Source of the DNA: Lysobacteraceae bacterium CU05-9
GTDB taxonomy: Bacteria > Pseudomonadota > Gammaproteobacteria > Xanthomonadales > Xanthomonadaceae
Direction of reading: 5' to 3'
Assembly: GCA_007556525.1 (NCBI GenBank)
Contig: SWJS01000009.1
Span: 1 to 64,000 of the forward strand
DNA: 64,000 nucleotides
Shown: piece by piece, positions 26,886 through 35,990 of the stretch
Layout of the letters: every line of letters starts with the position of its first letter
Position numbering within the stretch: the first letter of the stretch is position 1
Made by a program: the position numbers and the translations under genes
Notes under the pieces: generated by a model
Told to the model about the DNA's origin: nothing
Databases searched by the model: none
What the model saw: only the letters and a program-made list of their open reading frames with translations

Positions 26886-28847
26886 TCAGTCAAGCGCACG
26901 CTGATACCAGCGACGGTTCCTTAACGCGGCCACCTGACCGCGCAGGTACGAGAGCTCCGATTCCAGCTGGTCGCGGAGAGTACTCCATTCCGAACGTTGA
27001 TCCGCAAATTCCTTTGCCAGCAATTCGCCGGCCGCCTCGGCCTCTTGTTGTGCTTCGATGCGTTGGCTTAATGCGTCCGTGAGTCGTTCCTGCGCGATGA
27101 TTGCCGCCTGCAGTTTGTGCGCCATGGCATCGTGCGTCACCGACATTTCGACAAGATCCTCCGAGGTCGTCTGCAACTGTGCACGCGTTCCCTCATGCGC
27201 TAACTTGGCCGCCTCCAGTTGGGCGGCAAGTTCTTCGTTGCGTCGCTCGAATGAATCGAGGGAGGAGCGTAGCACTTCGGACTCTGCCTGATAGGTCGCG
27301 AGTAATTCGGATTTTTCCTTGAGGCACTGGGAGTTGATGGCTTGCAACGTCTGCTCCGAATGCTTTAGCTCGTCCCGTAACATCTGAAGGTCCAGCTCGG
27401 CTCCCGCCACATACTCTACATGTGCCGTCGCTGCCGCCCTCGTCTCCTCGCGAAGCGCCGCAATGGTGTCAACTGCCGAACGTAGTTGTGCCGCGACCAT
27501 CGCGGCGTGCTCAGCTTTGCGTTTCAGTTCGTCCTGCAGTTCTGTGTTCCGCGCGGTCAGCTCGGTTTGGAGTTGAGTATGACCGGACTCCAGCTCCGCA
27601 ACAATTTCCGAGTGTCGAACGGTCCAATCTGCTTCCAACCTGGACAGTGCCTGCGCATGCTGTTCGCCCAACCCATCAAGTTGCGTACTTGCAGCCGTCA
27701 GCGCTATGGATAGATCGTCCACCTGCGCGCGCAAATCAAATACGGCAGCCTCCAGATCTGAGATCCTCTGCTTCTGTCGCTCATTCAGCTCCTGCAGTGC
27801 GACGATGCCGCTCTGCTCGAACTGCTCCGCCAGTGCACGGACAGCATTTACGGCATGCTCAACATCCTGACGGTTGTTGCGGGAAATCAGTTCAATTTCC
27901 TCACTCCGCGAATTGCGCAATGCCGTGATCTCGTCGTTGTACTTCGCGAGCTCGGCAATCTTGCCCCAAAGCTCCGCGCTCTCTTCGCGACGGCGTTCCA
28001 GCAGCCCGAGAACACCGGAATCTTGCAGTTGCTCTAACCACGCACGATAGTCAGCCGACAGCTCCGTGATGTCCAAGTTTGGGCTGTTGGCATCCTCGCG
28101 AACTTCGTGTCGCAAGCCAGGGTCTACGCCTGAGTGCTCCGGCACTTTCAGTGCGCTTCGGTCAATCCACAAAGCGAGTCTTGATGCAACGGCCTGAGGA
28201 CTCTCCAGCAACTCGCGAAAGTTCACAACTGTGGCATCTCGTCCGTCAAGATTAAGCGCGGCGGCACCACGCGACAGCAATGCGAGCCGCGTGTTGTATG
28301 CCGTAGATTTCCCGTTGACTTTTTGGTTTGAGGCCACGATTTCCGGCAATGTGCGCTCCGTCAAAATGCACTTGACGTCGTAGCCTTCGCGGTCCAGCAG
28401 TTCAGTCCAGAATGGCAGCGTAAACGCAAACCGCGGATCCTTCAGTCCTACCAGCCGCTTGCCATTTAGTAGATTGCGGATGATATGGCGTGCGTCAGCT
28501 TCAAACGCCCTGCGCTGTTCGGCAGCGGGTTCAAAGTGGGAGTCCCCCGGAAAGTAATCGAAGTGACCATAGTCATAACCAATACTGAGGAGAAGCTTGG
28601 CGTTCAACTCATTTAGCGCGACAAGTTCAAAAAAATTCGGGTTGTGCGTATGCACGGTCGGATCCACGAAGTCTGCGGGATCCCCAAAGTAGACTCCCAT
28701 GTCGCTAAGCAGCTGGCTGACGGCAGACGTCCCACTTCTTGGCGCTCCCACGACAAGCACCGCGCACTTGCGCTTCGCCACCTTGGAATCCTGCGCTTTC
28801 GATGGCAACTTTGCGTGCGGATTCTGTTGCAGTTTGGCCGCGCTCAC
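26886..28847 (-). CDS. Sulfotransferase-like domain fused to a long coiled coil
   Basis: The 653-residue protein has two parts. Residues ~25-270 form a P-loop sulfotransferase-like domain with the 5'-phosphosulfate loop VGAPRSGTSAVSQLL (about 33-47) and the LVGLKDPRFAFTLPFW motif (about 132-147). Residues ~290-650 are almost wholly helical, proline-free, Glu/Gln/Ala-rich heptads: a very long coiled coil ending in RNRRWYQRALD. I choose GTG 28847, whose GTGA overlaps the wzt stop. An ATG at 28886 would overlap wzt by 43 bp. The layout (catalytic head plus coiled-coil ruler beside Wzm/Wzt) recalls the chain terminator WbdD, with sulfation replacing methylation/phosphorylation. That role is inference. 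Confidence 0.75.
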   Translation of the reverse strand: MSAAKLQQNPHAKLPSKAQDSKVAKRKCAVLVVGAPRSGTSAVSQLLSDMGVYFGDPADFVDPTVHTHNPNFFELVALNELNAKLLLSIGYDYGHFDYFPGDSHFEPAAEQRRAFEADARHIIRNLLNGKRLVGLKDPRFAFTLPFWTELLDREGYDVKCILTERTLPEIVASNQKVNGKSTAYNTRLALLSRGAAALNLDGRDATVVNFRELLESPQAVASRLALWIDRSALKVPEHSGVDPGLRHEVREDANSPNLDITELSADYRAWLEQLQDSGVLGLLERRREESAELWGKIAELAKYNDEITALRNSRSEEIELISRNNRQDVEHAVNAVRALAEQFEQSGIVALQELNERQKQRISDLEAAVFDLRAQVDDLSIALTAASTQLDGLGEQHAQALSRLEADWTVRHSEIVAELESGHTQLQTELTARNTELQDELKRKAEHAAMVAAQLRSAVDTIAALREETRAAATAHVEYVAGAELDLQMLRDELKHSEQTLQAINSQCLKEKSELLATYQAESEVLRSSLDSFERRNEELAAQLEAAKLAHEGTRAQLQTTSEDLVEMSVTHDAMAHKLQAAIIAQERLTDALSQRIEAQQEAEAAGELLAKEFADQRSEWSTLRDQLESELSYLRGQVAALRNRRWYQRALD

Positions 28848-30274
28848 GGCGCACCAGCAAGCTGGCCGACCGGACGAATCGTACAAGCCGGCTCCGAGGA
28901 CAAGTCAAAAAAACCGGCCTTTCGACGGTCTGTCTGACGCTCCTCGATCTTGAACATATAAGCATCCAAAATCCGGTGTAGAAATTTGGCTTCTTCGCCA
29001 TTCACCCTGCCAGTGCAACCGGCATTCGTGAAATAAACCCCTGGTAAAAACCGGCTCATGAACCGATATTCCACTTCATACGTCATGCCAGCTTCCACGC
29101 GGTGAATGCCCTGATCCTCCGCGTGCGACGACATACCGAACAATTCAACCCCGGCCATGGATTTGATCATCATGCCGAAGTGGACATCCTCGGCCGCTTG
29201 CGAGAATTCGACGCGGTAGCGATAAACGTACTCACGCCCGGGAACAATGAAATTGACCCGCTGTCCCGTGGGCCCGGTCAGATGAGGATCAATGATGCGC
29301 GCACCTTGCACTTCGTACTCGACCGTGCTTTCAGGTACCATCGTCGGTTCGAACCGCTCTTCCAATCTTTCAACATTGGACTGTACTGCAGGAACGATTT
29401 CCTTGCCGTCTTCAAGATCATGCGCCTCGATCGTGTCGGCTGTGATGTCATCCGCGCGCATTACACCGGACTGGATATCTTGTCGAATGCGTTCACGTTG
29501 AGCTGCAGGCGCGTATAGCAAACGCTGGTAGAGCGCCACGATTTGCTTTGGCTCTCCGGTCGCGACGAGTTGACCGCCATCCAGAAGCAACGCGCGGTCA
29601 CACAACTGCACCACGCTACTTGCTGAGTGCGACACGAACAGGATTGTACAACCGCTCCGCTTGAGTTCCTCGATTCGTGCGAAGCACTTTCGCTGAAATG
29701 CCTCATCCCCGACCGACAGTGCTTCATCCACGACTAGAATGTCCGGGTCGACGCAAATGGCGACCGCAAACGCAAGTCGTATATACATGCCACTGGAGTA
29801 TGTCTTTACGGGATGGTTTATGTGTTCGCCAATATCTGCAAACGCAACGATATCGGAATATCGTTCTTCAACTTCAGCACGGGAAATTCCCATCACCGCT
29901 GCATTCAGGAAAACATTTTCCTTGCCGCTGAACTCCGGGTTGAAGCCCGCACCCAACTCAAGCAACGCGGCTAACCGGCCGAATCGTTCAATTGAACCGC
30001 TGGAGGGCTGCAATGTCTCACAGATGATTTGCAGCAACGTGGACTTTCCTGATCCATTGCGCCCTACAATCCCTACTGTTTCACCTCGCCTGATCTCTGC
30101 CGATACGTTATGTAGCGCACTGAATTCGGAGTAGCGTGGCGCGCCTGTCGAAGTCGGGATGCGCTGCAACAGCCGGTGATGCGGTTTCGCGTATATTCTG
30201 TAAACCTTGCTGACGTCATTGACGCGTATGGCCACACTCGCTGCCTGATCTTCTTGCGTTGACTCAAAGGACAT
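28844..30274 (-). CDS. wzt: O-antigen ABC transporter ATPase with C-terminal binding domain
   Basis: This 476-residue ATPase has Walker A GRNGSGKST (71-79), signature YSSGM in the KTYSSGMYIRLAF stretch, and Walker B DILVVDEAL. The ~230 residues after the ATPase part include a C-terminal beta-sandwich region (about 330-460, with VNFIVPGREYVYRYRVEF and GVYFTNAGC) typical of Wzt proteins that recognise the finished chain end before export. ATG 30274 lies inside the wzm 3' end (11-bp overlap). Wzm/Wzt export the complete undecaprenyl-linked O polysaccharide through the inner membrane. Confidence 0.93.
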   Translation of the reverse strand: MSFESTQEDQAASVAIRVNDVSKVYRIYAKPHHRLLQRIPTSTGAPRYSEFSALHNVSAEIRRGETVGIVGRNGSGKSTLLQIICETLQPSSGSIERFGRLAALLELGAGFNPEFSGKENVFLNAAVMGISRAEVEERYSDIVAFADIGEHINHPVKTYSSGMYIRLAFAVAICVDPDILVVDEALSVGDEAFQRKCFARIEELKRSGCTILFVSHSASSVVQLCDRALLLDGGQLVATGEPKQIVALYQRLLYAPAAQRERIRQDIQSGVMRADDITADTIEAHDLEDGKEIVPAVQSNVERLEERFEPTMVPESTVEYEVQGARIIDPHLTGPTGQRVNFIVPGREYVYRYRVEFSQAAEDVHFGMMIKSMAGVELFGMSSHAEDQGIHRVEAGMTYEVEYRFMSRFLPGVYFTNAGCTGRVNGEEAKFLHRILDAYMFKIEERQTDRRKAGFFDLSSEPACTIRPVGQLAGAP

Positions 30275-31100
30275 CGGCGAAGCCTCCACGCATCCTCTGG
30301 AACAACCAAGCGCCAACGATGGCAACGATGACAGCAACCAGGGTGTAAATGCCCAGCGCAGCTAAATCAGGCTGTTTCGACCAAAGCACGACATCCCGAA
30401 CCTGGTCAATGATGAGGGTGATTGGATTCGCCCGGAACACCGATTGGATGGCCTTCGGAGCTGAGGAAACAGGAACAACTGCGCTGGACAGAAACAGAGC
30501 GGCCGTAACGAGTGGCGAAATTATTTGCCCTATGTCTCGGAAATACACACTTAATGCACTCAGCGCCAACGAGACTCCAAGCATCATGACGATCAATGGC
30601 GCAATGACGATTGGCAACCACAAAATGGTAAACGACATTGGGTGACCGACGACGGCCATCGCGCAAAAAAGAACGAGAAAATTGACGCCTAGATGGAAAA
30701 GTGCCCCAAGCAGCATTGGCCACGGCAGAATTTCAAGAGGGAATATCACTTTCTTTACATAGCTTGCATTCGCAGTAATCAGCGTCGATGCGCGCGTCAT
30801 GCATTCCGCGAAATAGCCGTGGATAATGAGTCCGGCGAAAATGATCAAGCTGAACGTAGTGATGGAATTATCCGCACCCGGCCATCGTGACTTCATGATC
30901 CAACCGAATGCCAGGATATAAACCAACAACATAAGGACAGGAGTCAGGGCCGACCAAACTATTCCAAGGCTGGATCCTCGATAACGCCCTTCAATGTCCC
31001 GCTTGGTAAGTTCAAGTGAAAGCGGCCAATGCTCTCCTATTCCCGAGACTAGCAGCTCGAAAGGATTTTGCGTTTTCTTTCTAGTGCTGAGTTCGGTCAC
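30264..31100 (-). CDS. wzm: O-antigen ABC transporter permease
   Basis: This 278-residue ABC-2-type permease has six hydrophobic segments and the N-terminal LTKRDIEGRYRGSSLGIVW motif of polysaccharide exporters. It begins with GTG 31100, whose GTGA overlaps the stop of the cystathionine beta-synthase gene, so it is coupled to a housekeeping enzyme upstream. With Wzt it exports O antigen. No wzx or wzy gene is seen, which fits an ABC-transporter-dependent pathway. Confidence 0.93.
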   Translation of the reverse strand: MTELSTRKKTQNPFELLVSGIGEHWPLSLELTKRDIEGRYRGSSLGIVWSALTPVLMLLVYILAFGWIMKSRWPGADNSITTFSLIIFAGLIIHGYFAECMTRASTLITANASYVKKVIFPLEILPWPMLLGALFHLGVNFLVLFCAMAVVGHPMSFTILWLPIVIAPLIVMMLGVSLALSALSVYFRDIGQIISPLVTAALFLSSAVVPVSSAPKAIQSVFRANPITLIIDQVRDVVLWSKQPDLAALGIYTLVAVIVAIVGAWLFQRMRGGFADVL

Positions 31101-32473
31101 GCAACACGTCTCCGCAGGTAGTTCAGCAAATCGATCCGGGTGACCAGACCGATGAACTTTTCGCCGTCCATGACAATCGCGACGTGACCGCGCTCGAACA
31201 CAGGCAGCAGGGATTCGATCGGCGATGAGACGTCCACGGAATCGAGCTTCGTGACCATCGCGGCGGAGACGGGATCCTTGAAGCGCGACTCGTCACCGTA
31301 AACGTGCAGGAGCACGTCCGATTCGTCAACGATGCCAAGCAAGGTGTCCCCGTCCATCACCGGAAGTTGCGACACATCGTAGAGCTTCATCCGTTGATAT
31401 GCCGTGACGAGCAGATCGGTTGCGGCAACGACGACCGTATCGCGGCGGTCGAATGGACGCAGCACGAGATCACGCAGGTCTCCGGTCGGCTCATTGGCCA
31501 GGAAACCGTTATCGAGCATCCAGTAGTCGTTGTACATTTTGGACAGGTATTTATTGCCCGTGTCGCACACCAGCACCAGAACGTTCTTCGGCTCGGTCTG
31601 TTCGCGGCCGTACTTCAATGCCGCCGCCAAAATCGTCCCCGTCGACGACCCTCCCAGCACACCTTCCGCAGCCAGCAATTCGCGCGCGGTCAGAAACGAC
31701 TCCTTGTCCGAAATGGCGTAGGCTTTTTTAACCCGGGTGAAATCAGCGATATCCGGCAGGAAATCCTCACCGATGCCCTCGACCATCCAGGACGCCGACT
31801 TCTCCACGACTTCACCGCGGTTGATGTAGTCTTCGAGGATCGAGCCGACGGGATCTGCCAAAATCAGTTCCGTGGAAGGCGATGCGGACGCAAAGCAACG
31901 CGACAGGCCGGTCATCGTGCCGGACGAGCCGCAACCGAACACGACGGCATCGACGCCACCGAACGCGGCCATCTGGCTCAAAATTTCCGGGCCCGTGCCG
32001 AACTCATGCGCCGCCGGATTGTCCGGGTTGCCGAATTGATTGATGAAGTACGCGCCAGGGGTTTCGTCGGCGATGGTTTTCGCGAGGTCCTGGTAGTACT
32101 CGGGATGCCCCTTCGCCACGTCGGAGCGTGTCAAAACAACTTCCGCACCCATGGCTTTGAGGTTGAAAATTTTCTCGCGGGACATTTTGTCAGGGACAAC
32201 CAAAATCAGCTTGTACCCCTTGGCCTGGGCAACAAGCGCAAGACCCAGTCCGGTATTGCCGGCGGTGCCTTCGACGAGGGTGTCGCCAGGCTTGATGTCC
32301 CCGCGCTTCTCCGCCTGTTCGATCATGCTCAGGCCGATGCGGTCCTTGATCGAGCCGCCGGGGTTCTGCGATTCGAGCTTGAGGAACAGCTTGCACGGGC
32401 CGGCGTCCAGGTTTTGGGCCTGGATGATGGGCGTATTGCCGATCAGTTCGAGCACGGATTGATGAACGGGCAT
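31097..32473 (-). CDS. cbs: Cystathionine beta-synthase with C-terminal CBS domains
   Basis: This 458-residue PLP enzyme has the cofactor lysine K43 in NPGGSIKDR and the phosphate-binding GTAGNTG loop (about 69-75). Two CBS domains (about 340-458) follow the catalytic domain. It condenses serine (or O-acetylserine) with homocysteine, or makes cysteine. It lacks the heme-binding N-terminal extension of animal enzymes. It is the first gene of the leftward O-antigen operon and overlaps wzm by 4 bp. metB, its pathway partner, lies at the other end of the cluster. Confidence 0.93.
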   Translation of the reverse strand: MPVHQSVLELIGNTPIIQAQNLDAGPCKLFLKLESQNPGGSIKDRIGLSMIEQAEKRGDIKPGDTLVEGTAGNTGLGLALVAQAKGYKLILVVPDKMSREKIFNLKAMGAEVVLTRSDVAKGHPEYYQDLAKTIADETPGAYFINQFGNPDNPAAHEFGTGPEILSQMAAFGGVDAVVFGCGSSGTMTGLSRCFASASPSTELILADPVGSILEDYINRGEVVEKSASWMVEGIGEDFLPDIADFTRVKKAYAISDKESFLTARELLAAEGVLGGSSTGTILAAALKYGREQTEPKNVLVLVCDTGNKYLSKMYNDYWMLDNGFLANEPTGDLRDLVLRPFDRRDTVVVAATDLLVTAYQRMKLYDVSQLPVMDGDTLLGIVDESDVLLHVYGDESRFKDPVSAAMVTKLDSVDVSSPIESLLPVFERGHVAIVMDGEKFIGLVTRIDLLNYLRRRVA

Positions 32474-32580
32474 GATTCTCCGACGGGCGGTCGATGTATG
32501 GACTTAACCGTTAATTTTAAACCAGATACTTGCTAGTTGTTAGGAAAACTTAGTTTCTGTAAGGCGTTGGGGATTTAAGT

Positions 32581-33405
32581 TCACCGATTCATGAGGCAAC
32601 ATTTCTTGTACTTTTTTCCTGACCCGCAATGGCACAGGTCATTTCGTCCAATATTTTTGCCATTAATTTGAGGGCGAGACTTGGGGAGGTTCGGTGCATC
32701 GTCGAAGACGGAGGATTCGTCAGCATCGGGCGCCACCTCCATTACAGAAGCGCCACTGCAACGTGCATGAGGGACGTTAGGAATCGGCGGTTGGTAGGAA
32801 TAATCGGAATCCAAGGAGTAAAGCAATTCCGCCGCAATCTGGCGCATCGTAGGTAGAACTAGATCAGGAGAATGGATCATGGTCTTGCCAGAAGGAAGCT
32901 GAGTGACGGTACCTGACGTTTGATTGCGAATGGAATCAAATTGGGTGTCAAGTTTCGGGTCGACGTGGGCTCCCCCCTCCTTGTTGGCTAGATAGATGCA
33001 TACGTCCTTTCGCGAAAACTCAGCACCGTTTCGATCGATCAGCACCACACCATCCCACCAGTTATCGAATGTCGTTCCGCGTAGCTCAGGTCCACGCATC
33101 CCGAATGCCTGAGTTCTCGGAGGGGTTCCATCCATGAACATTACGGTTTCAAGAAGGGCTGACTGCTCCATTTTGTTTCGATCATCAAGTGGAATAGCCG
33201 TGTCAATGAAGGTCCCTGCTTTCATCGCCGCCTGCCTGAGGAGGGAGGTCGAATTCTTCGTGTCATGGACGAGGACGCGAACAGTTGTAGCCAGACGCTT
33301 GGCTTCTCCTTCGAATCCGTTGTCAAAAGATCGGCAGGAAAGATCTAGGAATCGTAGTTGTTCGGGGATTAGGGCTTTGGATTGTGCGGCAGATCGATGA
33401 GTCAA
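32581..33405 (-). CDS. SEC-C zinc-motif protein of unknown function
   Basis: This 274-residue protein ends in a SEC-C metal-binding motif (IGRNDLCHCGSGKKYKKCC, about 252-270) with the C-x-C...CC pattern that binds zinc. The N-terminal ~200 residues (with WWDGVVLIDRNGAEFSRKDV and EGGAHVDPKLD) are not recognised. SEC-C motifs occur in SecA and many small housekeeping or defence-related proteins, so they do not fix a role. The gene stands alone upstream of cbs, with a 107-bp gap, and its codon usage looks AT-richer than neighbouring housekeeping genes. Confidence 0.7.
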   Translation of the reverse strand: MTHRSAAQSKALIPEQLRFLDLSCRSFDNGFEGEAKRLATTVRVLVHDTKNSTSLLRQAAMKAGTFIDTAIPLDDRNKMEQSALLETVMFMDGTPPRTQAFGMRGPELRGTTFDNWWDGVVLIDRNGAEFSRKDVCIYLANKEGGAHVDPKLDTQFDSIRNQTSGTVTQLPSGKTMIHSPDLVLPTMRQIAAELLYSLDSDYSYQPPIPNVPHARCSGASVMEVAPDADESSVFDDAPNLPKSRPQINGKNIGRNDLCHCGSGKKYKKCCLMNR

Positions 33406-33545
33406 GTCGTTACCTTATTTCTGGTTTTCGCGTATCTTACCGCTCTTATTCGTTCCAGAAAATTTTTTGTGGCAAATGACAAGCGAGTCTTGAGTTCTTT
33501 TCACTCTTACTGATGTTTTTACCGTTTGGTGAAATCCCTGTAGAC

Positions 33546-33575
33546 AATTAAAAGCCGCCCTCGGTTGGGGCGGCT
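33546..33575 (-). terminator. Rho-independent terminator of the YdcH-like gene
   Basis: An 8-bp stem AGCCGCCC/GGGCGGCT with a 7-nt loop (33553-33575) is followed, in the leftward direction, by TTTTAATTG. It lies 28 bp after the stop at 33604. Confidence 0.85.
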
Positions 33576-33603
33576 CTGTGTGTCATGCAGACGGGGCGCG
33601 GGG

Positions 33604-33819
33604 TCAGGCGCTCTCAAAAATCTGCAGCAATTTCTCCTTGGTCGCGAGCTTTTCGCGCTTCATTTCGCTCATCGTCAGGTCATCGATGCCATTGATGCCT
33701 TGGTCGGATCGACGCAGTTTTTTGTCGAGGTATTGATGTCGTTCGAGGAGTTCCTTGAACTCGGGATTGCTTTGCTTAAGTGCCTCGACGGCGGCCTGCT
33801 GCGACTGATCATCAAACAT
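33604..33819 (-). CDS. YdcH/DUF465 small helical protein
   Basis: This 71-residue protein is of the DUF465 (YdcH/SlyX-like) family, with the FKELLERHQYLDKKLRR segment (about 21-37) and a C-terminal KREKLATKEKLLQIFE helix. It is almost fully alpha-helical, probably a coiled-coil dimer. Family members are abundant but functionally undefined. An AGGAGG ribosome binding site precedes ATG 33819, and a clear terminator follows, so it is a monocistronic transcript. Confidence 0.9.
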   Translation of the reverse strand: MFDDQSQQAAVEALKQSNPEFKELLERHQYLDKKLRRSDQGINGIDDLTMSEMKREKLATKEKLLQIFESA

Positions 33820-33972
33820 ATGTTGAACCTCCTAATGCTTTGGTTGCCGGGCCCGTCGGGTTTTCCGCAGCCCGTCAATTTACGCTACGCCATTGTTGAG
33901 TTGCGCGCAACTGGTCTAACGGGTTGCTAACGTTCGCGGTTCGGGGGTGTTTCGGCAGCTGGCGTGGGGATG

Positions 33973-34034
33973 TCGAAAAACGGCCTTTTGTCGTTTGTTG
34001 CGGCGGGCGCAACTTTTTGCAAAAGGACCGTTTT
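33973..34034. repeat. Family 2 palindromic element, copy 1
   Basis: This imperfect ~62-bp palindrome begins TCGAAAAACGGCCTTTTGTC, has the core TTGTTGCG-GCGGG-CGCAACTTT, and ends AAAAGGACCGTTTT. It lies between the OmpA-like gene (3' side) and the YdcH gene. Other copies are at 36.5, 36.6 and 37.8 kb. Confidence 0.8.
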
Positions 34035-34084
34035 AGTTCTGGCCAACGTGCGACTAGCCACCCGGCAGCCGCACACGGAGCGCC

Positions 34085-35008
34085 TTAAGGGTTGGCGATG
34101 ATGACTTCGACGCGTTTGTTTTTCCAGCGGCCGGCTGCGGTGGCGACGTCAGCGACGGGCGCCGATCCGCCGAGGCCCTTCGCGGTCAGGCGCGCGGCTG
34201 GCACACCGCCGGACTTCAGTGCCGCCAACACAGCTTCAGCACGCGCGGCAGACAACGGCGAGGACGTCGCGTCGGTGTGGCCGAGGACGGAGATGGCGCC
34301 GCCGGTGGTGATTTTGATGTATTCCGTCAGTGCCTTCAGTTGCGATTTGCCTGCAGCGGAGAGGGTCGAGCCCGTTGCGGCGGAGAACGCGTCGCCGGAC
34401 AAGGTAAACACTTCACCGCGGGAGTCGAAGATGGACGACGGGAGTTTCGTGCCAGCGACGAGTTCGGCTTCCTGGCGCGCGAGCTTCAGGTCGGCCATGC
34501 GGGCGGCGGAGGCTTGCGTCGTGGCGGCCTTCTCGATTTGGTCGAGGGCGGCTTGGGCGCGCGCGGCGTCCTCGCGCTGCTTGCGCAACTCCTCCTCGCG
34601 GTTGGCGGCTTCGATGCGCAGGCGTTCGTTTTCGGCGGCGATGCGGGCGTTTTCGCGGCGTTGCAATTCCAGCGACAAGTCAGCAATCTCGCGGTCCATG
34701 GCGACGACGTTCGCGTCCAGCAACTGAGTGCGGGCGGCGGTTTCGGCGATTTTGACGCGGGTTTCGGCGATGTACAAAGCGTGGAGCTTCAGGTCGCGCG
34801 ACCGGGTATTTTCCAAGGCCGTAATCGCGGACGAAGCTTGCGCACGCTCAAAACGCGCCAACCCATTAAACCGCGAGTCGCTATCCAGCTGCGACAAACG
34901 CATGCGCAACGTGGCTTCGGGGCTCAACGTCATGGCGGTGGGTGTGGCGGTTTGCGCGAACGCGGGCGCGGCGATCAACAATGCGGCACAGAGGATTCCC
35001 CGCTTCAT
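34085..35008 (-). CDS. OmpA-family outer-membrane/periplasmic protein
   Basis: This 307-residue protein has a signal peptide (about 1-18, cleavage after AFA), a long Ala/Glu/Arg-rich helical region (about 80-175, likely coiled coil), and a C-terminal OmpA-like peptidoglycan-binding domain (about 195-307, with LGHTDATSS and LSAARAEAVLAAL). Its start overlaps the upstream DUF4398 lipoprotein gene by 4 bp. Such pairs are common in gammaproteobacteria and are thought to stabilise the envelope. Confidence 0.85.
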   Translation of the reverse strand: MKRGILCAALLIAAPAFAQTATPTAMTLSPEATLRMRLSQLDSDSRFNGLARFERAQASSAITALENTRSRDLKLHALYIAETRVKIAETAARTQLLDANVVAMDREIADLSLELQRRENARIAAENERLRIEAANREEELRKQREDAARAQAALDQIEKAATTQASAARMADLKLARQEAELVAGTKLPSSIFDSRGEVFTLSGDAFSAATGSTLSAAGKSQLKALTEYIKITTGGAISVLGHTDATSSPLSAARAEAVLAALKSGGVPAARLTAKGLGGSAPVADVATAAGRWKNKRVEVIIANP

Positions 35009-35367
35009 GGCGCACCCCCTTCCAACTTCGCACGCAATTCGGCGAGTTGTTTGGCGCGGGCTTCCGCATCATTGGCCTTCACTTGGGCGATGGCTTGCGC
35101 GTACGCGAGGTCGGCAGCGGCGGCGGCTCGATTCAAAAGAGGACGTGCGTCGGTTTCGTTGCCTTTTTTCAGGGCTGCATCGGCCTGCGAATAATACCCG
35201 CGGGCTTCATCCAGCGTGGCGGGGGCGAACTGGGTGGCGTCGGCGTTCACGGCGCGGTCAAGCGCGATCTTCGCGGCGTCGAGCTCCTCGGTCGGTGGCG
35301 GCAACGTGGCACAGCCTGCCATCATTGCGGCGGTAAATATTCCTGTCAAAACCAATTTCTTCATCAT
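35005..35367 (-). CDS. DUF4398 lipoprotein
   Basis: This 120-residue lipoprotein has signal and lipobox MAGC (Cys 19) and a helical, TPR-like mature part (ARGYYSQADAALKKGNETDA). Both ends overlap neighbours by 4 bp: the maiA stop upstream and the OmpA-like start downstream. It probably works with the OmpA-like protein in the periplasm. Confidence 0.85.
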   Translation of the reverse strand: MMKKLVLTGIFTAAMMAGCATLPPPTEELDAAKIALDRAVNADATQFAPATLDEARGYYSQADAALKKGNETDARPLLNRAAAAADLAYAQAIAQVKANDAEARAKQLAELRAKLEGGAP

Positions 35368-35990
35368 GCTGCATCCGGCTGATTGTCGGGGTGGGCTTTC
35401 ACGAACGATTCCAATTCCGCGCACTGCGCATCGATCCGCACGAGGTTGGGATACGGGCTCAAATCGAGCTCCCAGCGGCGGGCGTTGTACATCTGCGGAA
35501 CGAGAAAACACTCCGCCATACTAACCGTCTCTCCCACACAGTAGGCTGAATCGCGCACCTGCGTCTCCAGGGCCTTGAACGTCAGCGCCATCCACTCGCG
35601 GCTCCATTCTGCTTTATCCGCGCCAAGCTCGGCCACTTTATTCAGCACTCTGAGGTTCCCCAGCGGCGCAATCTCACACGCAATCGCATCCGCGAATGCG
35701 CGTACTCTCGCTCTCTCCAAAAAACTCTCCGGCAACAACCGCGTCCTCTCCGGATACGCTTCCTCCAGGTACTCGATGATCGCGCCACTCTGCGTCAGGA
35801 CGTTCTCACCGTCGATTAAAGTCGGCAACAACTGCTGCGCATTCAGCCGCGCGTATTCCTCGGAGTGATGCTCGCCGCCGTTGTTCACCAGGTGCACGAC
35901 CTTGTTCTCGTACGCCAGCTCTTTCAAATTCAGCGCAATCCGCACGCGATAACTCGCACTGCTGCGCCAATATCCATACAGTTCGATCAT
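35364..35990 (-). CDS. maiA: Maleylacetoacetate isomerase (zeta-class GST)
   Basis: This 208-residue glutathione S-transferase fold protein has the zeta-class SSASYRVRIALNLK motif (about 10-23) holding the catalytic serine/cysteine site, QLLPTLIDGENVLTQSGAIIEYLEE (glutathione binding), and the C-terminal helical domain. It isomerises maleylacetoacetate in tyrosine degradation. It overlaps the preceding HTH gene and the following lipoprotein gene by 4 bp each. Confidence 0.92.
   Translation of the reverse strand: MIELYGYWRSSASYRVRIALNLKELAYENKVVHLVNNGGEHHSEEYARLNAQQLLPTLIDGENVLTQSGAIIEYLEEAYPERTRLLPESFLERARVRAFADAIACEIAPLGNLRVLNKVAELGADKAEWSREWMALTFKALETQVRDSAYCVGETVSMAECFLVPQMYNARRWELDLSPYPNLVRIDAQCAELESFVKAHPDNQPDAA

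Noticed and set aside
31304-32536. 410-codon open frame on the plus strand
   Set aside because: It is antisense to cbs, has no ribosome binding site and an arginine/histidine-rich translation typical of shadow frames.
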